From Opitutaceae bacterium BACL24 MAG-120322-bin51 (GTDB lineage Bacteria > Verrucomicrobiota > Verrucomicrobiia > Opitutales > Coraliomargaritaceae): DNA of 64,000 bases. The translations under genes were made by a program, and so were the position numbers. This document shows positions 50,759 through 61,937 of the stretch, piece by piece. The notes under the pieces were generated by a model. The model had not been told where the DNA came from. It saw nothing but the letters and a program-made list of their open reading frames with translations, and did no database searches. Position 1 is the first letter of the stretch, and each line of letters opens with the position of its first letter. The stretch lies in NCBI GenBank assembly GCA_905182465.1, contig CAJJBI010000002.1:1-64000 (forward strand), read 5' to 3'.

Positions 50759-51358
50759 ATGATTGCACAAATCAAAGGCACTGTTCTCGAATCCACCCCT
50801 CTTTTGGTCGTGCTCGAGGCAGCCGGCGTAGGCTACGAAGTGCATATCCCGATCACGACTGCCGAGAAGGTGTCCGCGATCGGGACCGAGTGCAGCCTTT
50901 TTATCCACAGCGTCTACCGTGAAGACAGTGCGACGCTTTACGGCTTTGCGACTCGTGAGGACAGAGACTTTTATCGCCTACTGATCGAAAAGGTTTCCGG
51001 CATCGGCCCTAAGATAGGCATCAGTATGCTCAGCCGCATGTCGACCGAATTATTGCGTAGTGCCATAGCCAGTTCCGATGTGGCCTTACTTTCTAAATGC
51101 CCCGGTATCGGCAAAAAAACCGCTGAGCGGCTCGTTATTGAATTAAAAGACAAAGTGGGTCTCGCCTCAACAAACAGCGCACCATCAACAGGCGAGGTGG
51201 CCGCATCCGCAGAACCGAGCACCTTCCAAGACGCCGTCGCTAGCTTAATGACACTCGGCTACAAACCAGCTGATGCGGATAAGCTAGTGCGTAAAGCCGT
51301 TTCTAAGCTCGATGCCAATGCATCGGTCGAGTTACTCCTACGAGAGGCCTTGTCGTAG
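50759..51358 (+). CDS. ruvA: Holliday junction branch migration protein RuvA
   Basis: A 199-residue RuvA subunit. The N-terminal OB-fold (residues ~1-62) is followed by two helix-hairpin-helix motifs, LIEKVSGIGPKIGISMLS and LLSKCPGIGKKTAERLVIEL, that grip the junction. A Ser/Thr/Pro-Ala linker leads to a C-terminal RuvB-binding helix (residues ~155-199). ruvB and ruvC are not adjacent here, unlike in many genomes. It sits in an operon with dapA and dapB. Confidence 0.95.
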   Translation: MIAQIKGTVLESTPLLVVLEAAGVGYEVHIPITTAEKVSAIGTECSLFIHSVYREDSATLYGFATREDRDFYRLLIEKVSGIGPKIGISMLSRMSTELLRSAIASSDVALLSKCPGIGKKTAERLVIELKDKVGLASTNSAPSTGEVAASAEPSTFQDAVASLMTLGYKPADADKLVRKAVSKLDANASVELLLREALS

Positions 51359-51395
51359 ATTTTCCGGAGAATGCTCCGCGCGTGGCTATGCCATA

Positions 51396-52589
51396 TTAAT
51401 ACACGTAACTCGAAATCGAAGCTTCTCCAAAACTTGGAGCATGCAAGGGGCTCACTTCTTTCGTCACAGTGTCCAAAAGCATTAGACGTATGATGCTTCC
51501 TTTGCGTTGAGTGAACACTAAGTGACGGCCATCGCGCAGCCAAGTCGGTTCCAATGAAGAGGCCCCGCCTGTGAGGATTTCACTACTGCGTTTTTTCGCA
51601 TCGTATAGTGCGATTTGGAAACCGCCACGCACTGCCGCGGTGAAAGCAATCAGGTTCTCATCAACTGGGTTCCAGACGGGCTCGGAGCAATAGCTGCTAA
51701 TATTTGTCGGGATACGACGTGCGGGGCCACCTGAACTAGAGATTTCGTAGAGTTGCGGTTTGCCGGGGGCGTCCGAGGTGTAGACTAAGCGGCGGCCATC
51801 GGGTGACCAACTTGGGCTGCTTTCGAGGCTCTTATTCGTCGTCAGGCGGCGGATATTCTTACCGAGACTATTCGATACATAAATCTCGGAATTACCCGTA
51901 CCTGAGAGTGACATTGCTATCTGCCGACCATCTGGGCTGAAGGCACCCCCACTGTTCAGACCTTTGAAAGTCGCGATTGGAGTCTTACGCCTTGAGTCCA
52001 CATCGATCCTATAAATGTCAGGGAAGCCACTCTTGAAATAAGTTGTATAAAGCAAGCTACGCCCATCGGGGGACCACTTAGGTCCGGTGATCAAAGCTCG
52101 GTCGGCGGTCAGAGGACTTATACGTGTAAAAAGTAGATCGCTGGTATAAAGCTCGGAGACCCCGCTCTTTTTACAGACGAATGCGAGACGCCCCGCGAAG
52201 AAACCTTTACTCTGTAAGGTCGCCTCAATCACTAGGTCACAGGCACGAAGCACCGCGTTTTGTAAGTCACGACCCGATACAGTGCGACGCAGTTGCTCAG
52301 CGTAAGGTTGTCCAGAACCGAGCGTGAGCAAGGCGGACGAGTCGCCAGTAGGTTCGATCTTAACAAGAAACAAAGCGTCCATCGGTTTCGTCACTACGAT
52401 TCCGCCGTGGAGGGCGAAAGCACGTCGCGCTAGCTTAGATACATTAGGATCACTACTATCAACATTGATGGCCAATTTGCCTTCATCGTTACGAATCAAG
52501 GTCTCTAGCTCGATCGTATTAGAAAAGATCGACTGCGAAGCCAAAAGAAATGAGAATATATAGAGTAGTGAGAGCAGAGTTGACCGCAT
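51396..52589 (-). CDS. TolB-like secreted beta-propeller protein
   Basis: A secreted ~397-residue protein with a signal peptide from the ATG at 52589 (MRSTLLSLLYIFSFLLASQSIFS). The N-terminal TolB-like domain (about residues 25-150) precedes a PD40-type beta-propeller with repeats such as SPDGRQIAMSLSGTGNSEIYV, SPDGRRLVYTSDAPG and YDAKKRSSEIL. It resembles the periplasmic TolB of the Tol-Pal envelope system, but tolA/tolQR/pal are not nearby and the TonB/TolA-like gene at 2838-3962 is far away. It diverges from mrp. Confidence 0.8.
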   Translation of the reverse strand: MRSTLLSLLYIFSFLLASQSIFSNTIELETLIRNDEGKLAINVDSSDPNVSKLARRAFALHGGIVVTKPMDALFLVKIEPTGDSSALLTLGSGQPYAEQLRRTVSGRDLQNAVLRACDLVIEATLQSKGFFAGRLAFVCKKSGVSELYTSDLLFTRISPLTADRALITGPKWSPDGRSLLYTTYFKSGFPDIYRIDVDSRRKTPIATFKGLNSGGAFSPDGRQIAMSLSGTGNSEIYVSNSLGKNIRRLTTNKSLESSPSWSPDGRRLVYTSDAPGKPQLYEISSSGGPARRIPTNISSYCSEPVWNPVDENLIAFTAAVRGGFQIALYDAKKRSSEILTGGASSLEPTWLRDGRHLVFTQRKGSIIRLMLLDTVTKEVSPLHAPSFGEASISSYVY

Positions 52590-52725
52590 TAATGAGAAAT
52601 AGTCGGAATCGTGCGTAAATCGCAAATGAAAATCTGCAGTGTGAATAGATTTCTACAAATGGCGGGAATTTATACGTTTCGAGTTGAACTGCGCCCTAAG
52701 TATTTCAGTTTGCTATAAAACAATC

Positions 52726-53799
52726 ATGGCAGAAACAGAAAACATCCAAGCAGCCCTCAAAAGCGTCAAATTCCCAGGCTTCAGCCGCGACATCGTTTCC
52801 TTCGGGCTCGTCCGTGAAATTGAACAGACTGGCGAAGACGTCCAAGTCGGGATTGAGATTACGACGGGGGACTCTGCGATCCCCGAGCAAATCGCAGCTG
52901 ACATAAAAGCTGCCGTCGGTGAGCTCGACGGGGTCAAGAATGTCAAAGTAAGGATGGAGGTCTCTCAACCTAAGCAACAACCCTCTCCAACAGACGACAC
53001 GTCCAAGCAAGCCAACACCAGTCAAGCCATGCAAAAGGTAAAATATGCCATTGCCATTGCCAGTGGTAAAGGTGGCGTCGGTAAATCAACCGTCACTGTC
53101 AACCTCGCCTGCGCACTCCAACATCTTCTAGAGGAGAAAGGTCTGCCGGGAGTCGGCATAATGGATTGCGATATTTATGGCCCCTCAGTTCCGCTGATGC
53201 TTGGTGCGGCTGGTCGCCCCGAGATCGAGAGTGATATGATCATACCGATCGAAAACTTCGGCGTGCGTACCATGTCAATGGGTTTTCTGGTCGACGAAGA
53301 CACACCCGTCGTCTGGCGCGGCCCCATGATCATGAAGACGATTCAGCAATTCGCCCAAAACGTGAACTGGGGTGAGCTGGAGATACTCGTAGTCGATCTA
53401 CCACCGGGCACGGGAGACGCGCAGCTTTCCCTAGTGCAGACGCTACCCCTGGAAGGTGCCGTCATCGTCACGACTCCGCAGCCCGCCGCTGCTAATGTAG
53501 CCCGCCGTGGCGCTCGAATGTTTGATAAAGTCAACGTGCCGCTACTTGGTGTGGTTGAGAATATGAGCTACCTCGAAGCAGCCGACGGCACCCGCCAAAC
53601 GCTCTTTGGCGAAGGCGGTGGTAGCGAAATCGCGCAGAGCCTCGAAACTGAGCTTCTTGGCCAACTGCCACTCGATCCAAACATTCGCATCGGCTGCGAT
53701 AAGGGCATCCCCATCGTTGTCAGCGACCCAGAATCAAAAGCCGCTCAGGAATTTATGAAAATTGCGCGTCAGATCCTTAGTAATCTCATGGAAAAATAG
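52726..53799 (+). CDS. Mrp/ApbC-family Fe-S cluster carrier
   Basis: A 357-residue ParA-like ATPase that carries iron-sulfur clusters. The N-terminal MIP18-like domain (residues ~1-85) is followed by the P-loop ASGKGGVGKSTVTVNLACAL and the catalytic DLPPGTGDAQLS. A Cys-x-x-Cys pair is not clearly seen in the C-terminal half, so cluster binding may use other residues. Start: ATG at 52726, giving MAETENIQAALKSV; the upstream frame to 52684 is not supported. Divergent from the TolB-like gene. Confidence 0.88.
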   Translation: MAETENIQAALKSVKFPGFSRDIVSFGLVREIEQTGEDVQVGIEITTGDSAIPEQIAADIKAAVGELDGVKNVKVRMEVSQPKQQPSPTDDTSKQANTSQAMQKVKYAIAIASGKGGVGKSTVTVNLACALQHLLEEKGLPGVGIMDCDIYGPSVPLMLGAAGRPEIESDMIIPIENFGVRTMSMGFLVDEDTPVVWRGPMIMKTIQQFAQNVNWGELEILVVDLPPGTGDAQLSLVQTLPLEGAVIVTTPQPAAANVARRGARMFDKVNVPLLGVVENMSYLEAADGTRQTLFGEGGGSEIAQSLETELLGQLPLDPNIRIGCDKGIPIVVSDPESKAAQEFMKIARQILSNLMEK

Positions 53800-53878
53800 A
53801 CCGCACCTCCTTTTAGACTAGCCAGTATTTTAGTCACGTGCATTTTCGATTATTTGTTTAGCACTATTTGTTATAATA

Positions 53879-54118
53879 ATGAGCGAAGAGAATAAAAATA
53901 TGCCAAATTCAGCTTCCGACACCCTTACTGATAACAGTTTTGCGAAACGATCGACCCTGTATCAAGAGTTTCTAGCGGAGCGAGAAGAGATTCTTCGCCA
54001 CAAGTGGATCGAGTCGGAAAAAAAGGGTAAGGACATCGGTTTTGAACGTGCCCTGCTTGATTGGATCCGCAAGCACCGCGATAGCTGGCGCGGCGCACGT
54101 AACACAAAAATCGGCTAG
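53879..54118 (+). CDS. 79-residue conserved-looking hypothetical protein
   Basis: A 79-residue protein with a low-complexity acidic/Asn N-terminus (~1-22) and a helical core STLYQEFLAEREEILRHKW, EKKGKDIGFERALLDWIRKH, DSWR. The alternating charge, with Trp and Arg in the core, looks like a conserved fold, possibly metal- or nucleic-acid-binding. I cannot name it. It lies between mrp and a convergent MazG-like gene. Confidence 0.55.
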   Translation: MSEENKNMPNSASDTLTDNSFAKRSTLYQEFLAEREEILRHKWIESEKKGKDIGFERALLDWIRKHRDSWRGARNTKIG

Positions 54119-54193
54119 TAAATCGACGCACGAAGTCGTTTTTTAGATCCGCAGCTACATTCGCAGCTATTTAAGCATCTCAGTCATTTACCC

Positions 54194-54559
54194 TTAAAGC
54201 TCAGTATATTTCACACTGCGGCCTTTAGCTTTCTCGACAGGATATTTTTCGGCGTTCCGTTTCATCTTAGCATCGATGATTTTGGCGATATCAATGCCTG
54301 TCATATTAGCAAATTCGATCGCAAAAATAAACACATCAGCCAGCTCTTCTTCGACTTTCGCGCGCAAGTTCTCAGCTTCCATATCGCTGCGAGATGCCTC
54401 CGGGCTCTGCCAAAGAAAGTGTTCCATTAGCTCCGCCGCCTCAGCCGCAATCGCCATCGAAAGATTTTTGGGCGCGTGAAATTGCTCCCAATCACGCTCT
54501 TTGGCAAAAGCGAGCACGCGGTCTTTAATTTCCTGCAAGTGGGTCTCTCCGTCGTTCAT
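54194..54559 (-). CDS. MazG-like nucleotide pyrophosphohydrolase
   Basis: A 121-residue all-alpha NTP pyrophosphohydrolase (dCTPase/RS21-C6-like). The conserved Glu/Asp set is seen in LSMAIAAEAAELMEHFLW and VEEELADVFIFAIEFANM, the metal-binding helices of the family. The start at 54559 (MNDGETHLQEI) is preferred over the longer frame to 54643, whose extra N-terminus lacks family features. It hydrolyses a (d)NTP to the monophosphate, probably modified or excess pyrimidine. Convergent with the 79-residue gene. Confidence 0.8.
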   Translation of the reverse strand: MNDGETHLQEIKDRVLAFAKERDWEQFHAPKNLSMAIAAEAAELMEHFLWQSPEASRSDMEAENLRAKVEEELADVFIFAIEFANMTGIDIAKIIDAKMKRNAEKYPVEKAKGRSVKYTEL

Positions 54560-54677
54560 GGTATTAAGTTCGGCTTTGAAATTGTGATTCACAAGATTAT
54601 TTCTATAACTAACACATGCTTTAGTGGATATAAAAATTGCCATTCGTAGCTAAAATAATCTGCCTATACCTCTCTTC

Positions 54678-55424
54678 ATGAATCAGGCTTCTAAATTCAA
54701 GCAACTCAAACAAGACGGGATCGGCATCTCGATGCTGACTTGCTACGACTATCCGACTGCCAAGATTCAGGATGCCTGCGGAATCGATGTGATCTTTGTA
54801 GGCGACAGCCTCGCGACTAATGTTCTCGGCTATGCGCACCAGAATGACCTGAGTCTCGAGGAAATGCGCCATCACGTGCGAGCCGTCGCACGTGGAATCG
54901 AGCGCGCTTACCTGCTCGCTGATATCCCCTACTCTGCATCACACGATCTAGAGATGGTCATGGATGCAGCGGCGCAGCTCCATCTGGACGGCGTAAATGG
55001 GGTCAAAGTAGAAGGCTTCAAACCAGAAGTATTTGCAGCTTTGGCCGGCTCCAAAGTCGATGGCTGGGCACACCTCGGCTTCACGCCGCAACTCATCGAA
55101 AAGCCAGCGCTGCAAGCGAAAGATCGTAAATCGGCTGATCAGTTGATCGAAGAGAGTCAACAACTCGAAGCAGCAGGCGCAGTCGGGATCATTCTTGAAC
55201 TCGTTCCCGAAGCGGTCGCTCAGCAAGTGAGTCAGGCACTGAAAATTCCAGTTATCGGAATTGGCGCTGGAGTTCATTGCGATGGGCAGGTGCAAGTCTG
55301 GCACGACCTAGTTGGGCTCGAAACGAGAGTTTATAAGCACGCTTTTCGACTAGGAGACGCTTATGCCGCCCAGACCGAATCGGTTCAAGCCTATCGGAAG
55401 TTGATCGCAAACAAGCAAGATTAG
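54678..55424 (+). CDS. panB: 3-methyl-2-oxobutanoate hydroxymethyltransferase
   Basis: A 248-residue TIM-barrel enzyme of pantothenate synthesis adding a hydroxymethyl group to 2-oxoisovalerate using methylenetetrahydrofolate. Motifs: MLTCYDYPTAKIQDACGIDVIFVGDSLATNVLGY (Mg2+ Asp), HHVRAVARGIERAYLLADIPYSA, GVKVEG and VIGIGAGVHCDGQVQVWHDL. Length is normal. panC and panD are not adjacent. Divergent from the MazG-like gene. Confidence 0.95.
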   Translation: MNQASKFKQLKQDGIGISMLTCYDYPTAKIQDACGIDVIFVGDSLATNVLGYAHQNDLSLEEMRHHVRAVARGIERAYLLADIPYSASHDLEMVMDAAAQLHLDGVNGVKVEGFKPEVFAALAGSKVDGWAHLGFTPQLIEKPALQAKDRKSADQLIEESQQLEAAGAVGIILELVPEAVAQQVSQALKIPVIGIGAGVHCDGQVQVWHDLVGLETRVYKHAFRLGDAYAAQTESVQAYRKLIANKQD

Positions 55425-55484
55425 CGAAAGGGCAGGATGCCCGTGTTTCGAAATGGGGTCAGAGCTTCTATCTCTGGGCATCGT

Positions 55485-56462
55485 TTACGCATCGCGTGCG
55501 CAGCGAAAGCCTAAATTGGTCGCAGCTGAGTCAGGCGTATTAGACGTACGCGCGCCAAGGCGGTAGCGATTACAATAGCTATCGTGACAGAGAAAAGAGC
55601 CGCCCTTCATCACGCGACTATCGCCACTCGCGGGGCCTTTCGGATTCATCCGAGTCGCCTCGCTCTCTTTGGCATGCCAGGTGGCATGAAAGCTGTCGGC
55701 GCACCACTCCCAGACATTACCAACGAGATTATAAAAGCCATTATCGTATTTGCGATAAGCCGTCACGGGAGCGGTCCATTGATAGCCGTCGGCCGCTGAA
55801 TTCTTATTCGGAAAATCGCCCTGCCATACATTACAACGGTGCTTGCCATCTGGTTCTAGTTCCCTGCCCCAAGGATACATATTTTGCGAGTTGTCGGTGC
55901 CGCGCGCAGCAACCTCCCACTCGGCCTCGGTCGGCAAGCGTTTACCCGCCCAAACCGCGTAAGCAGTGGCATCGTTCCACGATACGCTAACCACGGGGTG
56001 ATCCATGCGCTTTTTGATTGTACTGCCAGGCCCTTCGGGTTTACGCCAATATGCACCCTCAATCGCATACCACCACTGGAGTCCTCTGACAGTCTTAGAC
56101 TCGCGTAACTTGCGTTGTTTTGAATTAGAAAGTTGCCCGATAAATACGTGAGCCCAGCCGAAAGTCTCTGACTCTGTCACGTAGCCTGTGGCTTCTATAA
56201 ATTCTGCGAACTGTGCATTACTTACGGCTGTCTGGTCTAAGCAGTAGCTATCGAGCGTGATTTCACGGACAGGACCTTCGCCGTCCGACTCACAAGCTTC
56301 AGGGCCTTCAAACCCGATGCTATACTTGCCAGCTTCAATCCGGATCATCCCGTCTTTCGAGCCGGAAAGGGGCTTGGCAGCTTGCGTGCATAAATCGAGA
56401 TTCGGAGTCAGTCCCGAGCCTTTACGCCTAGGTGCGCAGCAAGCTTTTTCGTTTTCGGACAT
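55485..56462 (-). CDS. Formylglycine-generating enzyme (sulfatase-modifying factor)
   Basis: A 325-residue SUMF1/FGE-type protein that oxidises the sulfatase active-site Cys to formylglycine. The decisive catalytic Cys pair is in GGSFLCHDSYCNRYRLGAR (Cys292 and Cys297), matching the copper-binding pair of true FGE; many SUMF-like proteins lack it. Other family blocks are RLPTEAEWEVAARG and YNLVGNVWEWCAD. A Cys-rich N-terminus (CCAPRRKGSG) precedes the domain and there is no signal peptide, so it probably acts before export. It is unlinked to the sulfatase at 11559-14218, about 41 kb away, which carries the CSPAR substrate motif. Confidence 0.92.
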   Translation of the reverse strand: MSENEKACCAPRRKGSGLTPNLDLCTQAAKPLSGSKDGMIRIEAGKYSIGFEGPEACESDGEGPVREITLDSYCLDQTAVSNAQFAEFIEATGYVTESETFGWAHVFIGQLSNSKQRKLRESKTVRGLQWWYAIEGAYWRKPEGPGSTIKKRMDHPVVSVSWNDATAYAVWAGKRLPTEAEWEVAARGTDNSQNMYPWGRELEPDGKHRCNVWQGDFPNKNSAADGYQWTAPVTAYRKYDNGFYNLVGNVWEWCADSFHATWHAKESEATRMNPKGPASGDSRVMKGGSFLCHDSYCNRYRLGARTSNTPDSAATNLGFRCARDA

Positions 56463-56569
56463 TTGAAGAATTTAGAATTTATGTTGGCAAGAATCTCCTT
56501 CTCAACATCCGAGCAGAGACAAGAAATCGGGTCGAGGGATAAACCTCGTCTTTCAAATGGTAACTCGGG

Positions 56570-57049
56570 CTAATCGAGCACCGCCGTCAACACTGCTGTA
56601 GCATGGATACCCAGTCCACGTCCACAATCGTTGAGGCCTTCGCCCGAGGTCGCAGTGATACAGACATCCGAATCCTCGATCTCAAGTAGGCGCGCCAGCG
56701 ATGCACGCAGTGCGGGCACCTTAGGGTCGATTTTTGGTCGTAGACACTCTATGGCGACTGATAGGTGACTAACCTTCCAATCCGCAAGGCCGGCTAGAGC
56801 GACTTTTAAATACTCTTTGCTGTCGGTGATGCCCTCTTTGCACATGGCATCGGCGACCGCGCCAATCACTGTGTGACCAGTCACGCCGCTGATCGCATCA
56901 GTCACAGCGTGGAGAATGACATCGGCATCGCTGTTACCCGAAAGCGCAGGAGCATCGTCGAAGACTAGACCTCCCAGCACGAGGACTCGATCCGATTCGC
57001 CTTCGACGAATTGATGGCTATCCAGACCGATCCCTGTCTTTACCTTCAC
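56570..57049 (-). CDS. ispF: 2-C-methyl-D-erythritol 2,4-cyclodiphosphate synthase
   Basis: A 159-residue MEP-pathway enzyme converting CDP-ME2P to MEcPP. The GTG start gives MKVKTGIGLDSHQFV, where the DSH (usual DxH) supplies zinc ligands. ALSGNSDADVILHAVTDAISG and ATSGEGLNDCGRGLG complete the motif set; the GNSD block is slightly altered from GHSD. It starts four bases after the ndk stop and completes three MEP genes (ispD, E, F) in the window. Confidence 0.95.
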   Translation of the reverse strand: MKVKTGIGLDSHQFVEGESDRVLVLGGLVFDDAPALSGNSDADVILHAVTDAISGVTGHTVIGAVADAMCKEGITDSKEYLKVALAGLADWKVSHLSVAIECLRPKIDPKVPALRASLARLLEIEDSDVCITATSGEGLNDCGRGLGIHATAVLTAVLD

Positions 57050-57052
57050 GGC

Positions 57053-57457
57053 TTAGAGATCTGGGAAAAAGCGTTTCTTTTCCGCGGCAGCCGTTTCAGG
57101 GCCGTCGGAAGCATGCACCACATTGCGCATCATATCGGTGCCGAGGTCGCCACGGATCGTTCCCTTGGGTGCTTCTTGCGAATTGGTAGGTCCGAGGAGA
57201 TCACGCACCTTGGCGATAACGTCTTCGCCACTTAGAATCATGGGCATCACCGTGCGACTGCTCATGAAAGCTTCGATCTGGGGGAAGAAAGGTTGGTCGG
57301 CTACATGTGCATAGTGCTCACGTAGGATCGCACCATCAAGCTGCGTGATTTTCGAAGCGACGATTTCGAAACCAGCCTTTTCAAAGCGAGAGATAACTTC
57401 CCCTGCGACACGGTTTGTCATGCAGTCAGGTTTAAGAATAATAAGTGTTTCTTCCAT
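57053..57457 (-). CDS. ndk: Nucleoside-diphosphate kinase
   Basis: A 134-residue NDPK with the ATP-binding N-terminus ETLIILKPDCMTNRVAGEV, and the active-site His block MRNVVHASDGPETAAAEKKRFFP. The start at 57457 gives the usual MEETLIILKPD; the upstream frame to 57520 adds a non-family leader. It transfers phosphate between nucleotides. Three bases separate it from ispF downstream on the same strand, with pgpA-pgsA upstream. Confidence 0.93.
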   Translation of the reverse strand: MEETLIILKPDCMTNRVAGEVISRFEKAGFEIVASKITQLDGAILREHYAHVADQPFFPQIEAFMSSRTVMPMILSGEDVIAKVRDLLGPTNSQEAPKGTIRGDLGTDMMRNVVHASDGPETAAAEKKRFFPDL

Positions 57458-57548
57458 AGGGCTATAAATAAATGTGATTGGAGATGTCGTAGAAATTAGC
57501 CAAAGACAAGCCCAAATCAATCGGCCAAGTATGCTTACTGAGGTTCCA

Positions 57549-58070
57549 CTAAAACAAAAAATGTAATATCAGGTGCAAGCTGACACAGGCTGCCAATCCA
57601 GCCGCTAAATCATCAATCGCACAGCCCAATCCACCCGGTAGGTTCTGCAGGCGCGCGATGCCAAAGGGCTTTAAAATATCGAATACGCGAAAGAGCGCAA
57701 AGCCAGCCAACAAGACAGGCCAGCCACCATGCTCTGCGATCAATCCTGCCTGCCCACCCATTCCGATAAACACAAGCGGCACTGCCACCACCTCATCGAG
57801 CACGATCATTCCTGGATCACGCATTTGCAGACGTTTTTCCGCCGCATCGCAGATGGCAACCGATAGGTAGGCACTCAGCGCAGCTAAAAAGATAAAACCA
57901 ATCGGCGTAGCGTGATGAAAAAAGACGGCATAGAAAGCCAAGCCAACCACGCTTCCCCAAGTACCTGGGGCCTTCTTAATCCGCCCGACTGGACCGATTG
58001 TGGCAAGATTCACCACAAGCGGCGTCGACAATGCGCGCGTCCAAAAAACGTAACGATCAATCGAGCTCAC
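57549..58070 (-). CDS. pgpA: Phosphatidylglycerophosphatase A
   Basis: A 173-residue PgpA-type membrane protein, the phosphatase after PgsA in phosphatidylglycerol synthesis. It has the [14 protein letters not shown] segment at residues ~34-47, the [20 protein letters not shown] block (catalytic Asp/Glu) and membrane stretches near 43-65, 95-115 and 150-172. Its start overlaps the pgsA stop by four bases, giving coupled translation of two consecutive pathway enzymes. Confidence 0.92.
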   Translation of the reverse strand: MSSIDRYVFWTRALSTPLVVNLATIGPVGRIKKAPGTWGSVVGLAFYAVFFHHATPIGFIFLAALSAYLSVAICDAAEKRLQMRDPGMIVLDEVVAVPLVFIGMGGQAGLIAEHGGWPVLLAGFALFRVFDILKPFGIARLQNLPGGLGCAIDDLAAGLAACVSLHLILHFLF

Positions 58071-58681
58071 TGCTTACCCTCATTCCTTCCGGTGAAAATC
58101 GACCAGTATTTGACCATGTATTGCGCACCCGAAGAAACCGTCAGCAAGGTGGCAATGACGAAAAAGCTCAAACCACCCCAATGGAGCACATCACCGACAA
58201 TTAGAGGTAATCGCTCAGAAAAGTCCGCACGCACCGCGACCGCCGAGAGCAGTAGAATTGCCGCGACCATTTGAGAGACAGTCTTATGCTTGCCCGACTT
58301 CTCAGCAGCCAGAACAACGCCGTCACTGGCCGCGACTAGTCGAAGGCCAGTAATCAGAAACTCACGACTCAGAATTAGTAGGAGCAGCGGTAAGGTCCAC
58401 TCAGGCAAGATACCAATGACCAATAATGAGATGAACAGCCCGACCATAAAGACCTTGTCCGTCAACGCATCCATCAGCTTACCAAAATTAGAAACTAGCC
58501 CTTGTTTACGTGCATAATAGCCATCTGCCCAATCTGTGAGTGCTCCGATAATAAACAAGACGAAGGCCAAGCTACTCGCCCCCGAGAAAGGCAGGTAGAG
58601 AAAACCCACCACCCCAAAGAGAATCGGGATGCGAGAGAGCGTCAGTAAATTTGGTAAATTCACAACACACAGAGTGTCCAA
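58067..58681 (-). CDS. pgsA: CDP-diacylglycerol-glycerol-3-phosphate 3-phosphatidyltransferase
   Basis: A 204-residue CDP-alcohol phosphatidyltransferase. The family motif D-x2-DG-x2-AR-x8-G-x3-D-x3-D is complete in [20 protein letters not shown] followed by [19 protein letters not shown] at the N-terminus and five or six membrane spans are standard for PgsA. It makes phosphatidylglycerophosphate, the substrate of PgpA encoded immediately downstream with a four-base overlap. Confidence 0.93.
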   Translation of the reverse strand: MDTLCVVNLPNLLTLSRIPILFGVVGFLYLPFSGASSLAFVLFIIGALTDWADGYYARKQGLVSNFGKLMDALTDKVFMVGLFISLLVIGILPEWTLPLLLLILSREFLITGLRLVAASDGVVLAAEKSGKHKTVSQMVAAILLLSAVAVRADFSERLPLIVGDVLHWGGLSFFVIATLLTVSSGAQYMVKYWSIFTGRNEGKQ

Positions 58682-58764
58682 GTTGCGAGAACTCGGCTAG
58701 CTCAAAATTCCTAAGTTTACGGGGTCTTCTGAGTGACAGAAAATCCAGAAGTTTGTGCTAATCT

Positions 58765-59460
58765 TTAGCCGAGCACTTTACGCAGAAACAACTCGCGATG
58801 AATTGGACTGGCACCGTGCTTAATCAGCGCCGCACGATGAGCGGCGGTGCCGTATCCCTTGTGCTGGGCGAAACCATACTCGGGATACTTATCAGCAAGT
58901 CGCAACATCTCACGATCGCGAGTGACCTTCGCGGCGATACTAGCCATCGCAATGGAGAGCGATTTTCCATCGCCTTTGATCACACCCTCGTGGGCATATG
59001 GGAAGGGTTTCAAAGGGCGACCATCAACAATGACCTTCACCTCAGAAACTGCCTGAAAGAGCGGGTCAGTGGCAGCCATCTGAGGTAGCGACCATTCATC
59101 CTTCTGCTGCGCCAATTGCTCGATGGCGCGCTGCATGGCCAAACGAGTCGCCCCAAGGATGTTGTACTGAGCGATCTCGGCGACTGATCCGGATGCCACG
59201 GCGAAGTCGATCAAACCCTCAGCTCGGAGCGATTCCAGCACTGTGAACTGAGACTCACGCGATTCGGCGGACAATTGCTTGGAGTCGTTGATGAGCGCGC
59301 TTTGCGCAAGCGCATCGGGTGACTCGAAAAGCTTTTGGCACAAAATGCAGGCGCCGGCCACGACGGGACCGGCTAGGCAGCCACGTCCAGCTTCATCGAT
59401 TCCAATGAGTCTGGAGTAGTCCGAAAGCCAATCACGATCGTATGCTTGCAATGAGTTCAC
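58765..59460 (-). CDS. rnhB: Ribonuclease HII
   Basis: A 231-residue type 2 RNase H that removes RNA from RNA-DNA hybrids, including single ribonucleotides. The N-terminal IGIDEAGRGCLAGPVVAG carries the first catalytic Asp-Glu. VIVDGRPLKPF supplies the next Asp, and KGDGKSLSIAMASIAAKVTRDREM the characteristic Ser/Lys block. A separate RNase HIII gene lies at 61938-62930 on the same strand, with katG between them. Confidence 0.94.
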   Translation of the reverse strand: MNSLQAYDRDWLSDYSRLIGIDEAGRGCLAGPVVAGACILCQKLFESPDALAQSALINDSKQLSAESRESQFTVLESLRAEGLIDFAVASGSVAEIAQYNILGATRLAMQRAIEQLAQQKDEWSLPQMAATDPLFQAVSEVKVIVDGRPLKPFPYAHEGVIKGDGKSLSIAMASIAAKVTRDREMLRLADKYPEYGFAQHKGYGTAAHRAALIKHGASPIHRELFLRKVLG

Positions 59461-59501
59461 GCCCTACTCTGCCAGTGGATGGTTGAGTGATTCTAATACG
59501 C

Positions 59502-59525
59502 CCTTCACCCCGCAAGAGGTGAAGG
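59502..59525. terminator. Hairpin between katG and rnhB
   Basis: CCTTCACC pairs perfectly with GGTGAAGG around the 8-base loop CCGCAAGA. It falls about 30 bases past the repaired katG stop (59554). There is no T-run on the minus strand after it, so as a terminator for katG it would be weak. It may act as an mRNA end or processing structure. Confidence 0.35.
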
Positions 59526-59553
59526 TTTAAAATAGATTGAAGATCGACGCGGC

Positions 59554-61928
<2,375 letters not shown>

Positions 61929-61937
61929 TCATGGAAT

